Assembly (NCBI GenBank): GCA_019347715.1
Contig: JAHWKU010000001.1
Span: 62,001 to 126,000 of the forward strand
DNA: 64,000 bases
DNA from: Actinomycetota bacterium
GTDB lineage: Bacteria; Actinomycetota; CADDZG01; JAHWKV01
Direction of reading: 5' to 3'
Shown here: in pieces, positions 62,122 through 64,000 of the stretch
Layout of the letters: each line of letters begins with the position of its first letter
Numbering within the stretch: position 1 is the stretch's first letter
Translations under genes and position numbers: made by a program
Notes under the pieces: generated by a model
Database searches by the model: none
Seen by the model: only the letters and a program-made list of their open reading frames with translations
What the model was told of the DNA's origin: nothing

Positions 62122-62685
62122 ATGGACGCAACAGATCTGCTTGCGATTCAGGTGACTCGAACAGGCGAGATCCTTCATCAACTAGCCGAAGATATAGACG
62201 TCCCGACGTCGCGAAAACGCGCGTTCCCCGGAGCAAACCTCATCGGCTTCATACTTTGGCATCTCGCCAGAACCGTCGATTGGGCCGTCAATTCCATGGT
62301 TCGCGGCGCGCCCGAGGTCGCGTTCGATTTCGACTTCCAGGGACCCGCTGACGCGCGGATTAGTCAGATTGGTTTCGGAATCCAACTCCACGAAGCAGAC
62401 GCAATTGCCGAAGCAACAACACCTGCTGAAGTCGCTCGCTACTTTGAATTGGTTCTCGCCGATGCGACCCAATGGCTTCAGAACAATCCCGATCTCTCCT
62501 TTGTTCCCGATGCGCCTGCACAGCAGCCGGACTTCCCCGGGTATCGGACGGACTTCTACCTCGAGGAGGTGCGCTCTTATATGGAGGCAGACGCGACGGC
62601 CCTTCTGATACTCGCCGGCCCGGCGACCGCGCACGTTCGAGGCCACTTCGGCGAAATCGGCGTCCTCAGACAGATTCTCGGCTGA
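62122..62685 (+). CDS. DinB/YfiT-like metal-dependent protein
   Basis: The 187-aa four-helix-bundle protein has FILWHLARTVDWAVN and HVRGHFGEIGVLRQI, the spaced His residues of the DinB superfamily. Members are thiol-S-transferases or of unknown role. Confidence 0.8.
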   Translation: MDATDLLAIQVTRTGEILHQLAEDIDVPTSRKRAFPGANLIGFILWHLARTVDWAVNSMVRGAPEVAFDFDFQGPADARISQIGFGIQLHEADAIAEATTPAEVARYFELVLADATQWLQNNPDLSFVPDAPAQQPDFPGYRTDFYLEEVRSYMEADATALLILAGPATAHVRGHFGEIGVLRQILG

Positions 62686-62933
62686 GTTAGAGGGCGTCTC
62701 CGAGAATTGTGGGTCTGGTCCGGCAGGTCCGGCGCCCGCGGGAGCGTTAACGATGGATCTCGAGCTGGCCCTTCGCGTGCATTGCAGGATGGCGCTTACA
62801 CGGTGAAGGCAATCCGGCCAATGCCAGCCGGAGGGAGCAATACGCTCTTAGCGTGACCCTTGGCGACGCAAGTGTCAGCGTGGCGCGTATTTCGACAGGC
62901 GTCCTTAGAGCTTCCAGCGCTCCTCCTGGTTGT

Positions 62934-64000
62934 TCAGATGCCGTAAGCTTCTTGCACGCGGTCGCACAGTGCGCGCATCACAGCGAAGCCAGTTTCGATC
63001 CGGTCGCGCACTATCCTTTGAAATCGCGTCCTGTCGATGCTGATCGTCCGCACTTGGCCTTCACATCTCAGCGATGCCATCCGCGGGCTGCCACTGATGA
63101 TGGCCATCTCTCCCACATGTTCTCCCGGCCCCCGGACCCCGGCCTGAACCTCGGTGCCATCCTTGCCCGCGACAAGTACGTGTACGTGACCTGAGACGAT
63201 GATGTGCATCTCGTCGCCACCCTCCCCTTGGCGAGCGATGTACGACCCGTCGGGGTAGGAGTTCTCGACGGTCACCTCCGCGATCGAATGAAGATCGGCT
63301 GGTGACAAGTTCGCGAAAAGCGGCACGCTGCTCAGCATGAGCACGCGCTCTACTCGGTTCAATCCTGGGGCTGCTCTCATCGGCTCTCCTTCCTGCAAGC
63401 ATATGTTCGCCAACGCCGCTATCCATCCGTCTTCGTGCACGGAGAGCTGTCTGAGCGCATCGACTTCGTCCATGACGGGAGGCTGGTCCTCCCACGCGGA
63501 GACGAGAGGGCGTGCGAGATGCCTTTCGAGCGCCGACTCCAACGTCTCTATCGCGGTGGCCCGGTGGACCTTATTACTGCTTGCCAGACCATCGACGATC
63601 TCGGCGACCAGCACGCGGTCGTGGACCATCGCGGTGATGGCTCTCGCCGTCGCTTGTCGCTTCAATCCCTCCAGATGACGTTTGAGCAACGCGTTCGCGG
63701 GTGCTGAGGCTGAGACCCCTGTCGTCCATCGAGCTAAAGCGCCGGCGCGTTCGATCTCCGCCCTCGCGTACAGCTGCAACCGCTCGCGGTCGTGTCCGAT
63801 CCTAGCGAGTGCGCTCAGCGCCGGCAGGCAATAATGCGTTTGCACCACCTTCCACAACTCGTCGGACGAGGTCTGCTTGTCGGACAACATGTCCGCCGCC
63901 GCCCACGCAGTCTCCTCGTCAGGATCCAATAGCAACTCGATCAGCTGATCCGCGGTCAATCGCGCCCCGCCGTTGAGAACCGCCGCCCTGCGGACCTCAT
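62934..64000 (-). CDS. HEAT-repeat protein with C-terminal cyclic nucleotide-binding domain, 5' end cut by window
   Basis: The frame is open to the window edge (RRAAVLNGGARLTADQLIEL), so the TTG at 63959 is internal. HEAT-like helices precede a cNMP-binding fold at the C-terminus: VPLFANLSPADL, SYIARQGEGGDEMHIIVSG and GPGEHVGEMAIISGSPRMASL. The latter resembles the phosphate-binding cassette but lacks its usual Arg-Ala. It may be the tail of an ADP/ATP-translocase-like membrane protein (inference). Confidence 0.82.
   Translation of the reverse strand, partial: EVRRAAVLNGGARLTADQLIELLLDPDEETAWAAADMLSDKQTSSDELWKVVQTHYCLPALSALARIGHDRERLQLYARAEIERAGALARWTTGVSASAPANALLKRHLEGLKRQATARAITAMVHDRVLVAEIVDGLASSNKVHRATAIETLESALERHLARPLVSAWEDQPPVMDEVDALRQLSVHEDGWIAALANICLQEGEPMRAAPGLNRVERVLMLSSVPLFANLSPADLHSIAEVTVENSYPDGSYIARQGEGGDEMHIIVSGHVHVLVAGKDGTEVQAGVRGPGEHVGEMAIISGSPRMASLRCEGQVRTISIDRTRFQRIVRDRIETGFAVMRALCDRVQEAYGI

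Noticed and set aside
1..64000. CRISPR array
   Set aside because: No regularly spaced repeats were found; the TTGACAAGG cluster is too short and irregular.

Overview
The window looks like a chromosomal segment of an Actinomycetota bacterium, probably a deep-branching or uncultured lineage. The evidence is a GlnR-type orphan response regulator beside glnA with a GlnR box between them, a Pup-ligase (PafA) family protein, two actinobacterial-style serine recombinases with replication-relaxation proteins, and many GTG/TTG starts. No species can be named from the sequence alone.

Region 1 (1-8.5 kb) is ordinary chromosome. It holds the 3' part of an aldehyde:ferredoxin oxidoreductase, a PduO-type cobalamin adenosyltransferase, an Mrp ATPase with a NifU-like scaffold (Fe-S assembly), a degenerate CdsA-like membrane protein with a lipid kinase, a MoaD/ThiS-like carrier and an alpha/beta hydrolase, then glnR, glnA and a tRNA-Lys gene.

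Region 2 (8.5-45 kb) is a mosaic island. It begins with recombinase module A, whose recombinase reads into tRNA-Lys and stops in its anticodon loop. A second module B with the same gene order lies at 39.9-42.5 kb. Near-identical 78-79 bp repeats at 8.55 and 44.70 kb bracket the region. Between them sit many single-gene units of antibiotic-modifying type (six APH-fold phosphotransferases, nucleotidyltransferases, GNATs, Nudix, methyltransferases, P-loop kinases), a two-gene ABC exporter, an NrtR-type Nudix regulator, a PD-(D/E)XK protein, and a HEPN-like/AbiV pair. Also present are housekeeping-type genes: gltX, folD (behind a ZTP riboswitch) and proS (behind an intrinsic terminator). A PafA-like Pup ligase paralogue lies between gltX and two phosphotransferases, inside a 5.4 kb segment bounded by 97-bp direct repeats. 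Several gene boundaries carry hairpins followed by GTT-type heptamers, reminiscent of integron attC sites, but no integron integrase is seen.

Region 3 (45-64 kb) continues the accessory pattern: a frameshifted nucleoside phosphorylase, a HAD protein, a self-regulated HTH/Clp-N pair with palindromic operators over a probably leaderless promoter, and a run of GNAT, methyltransferase and kinase genes. It ends with more chromosome-like genes: AI-2E and YihY membrane proteins, an S9 peptidase, a DinB protein and a cyclic-nucleotide-binding protein cut by the window edge. Decayed fragments (ABC ATPase, Nudix box, ECF sigma start, recombinase tails, tRNA T-arms) show repeated insertion and deletion.
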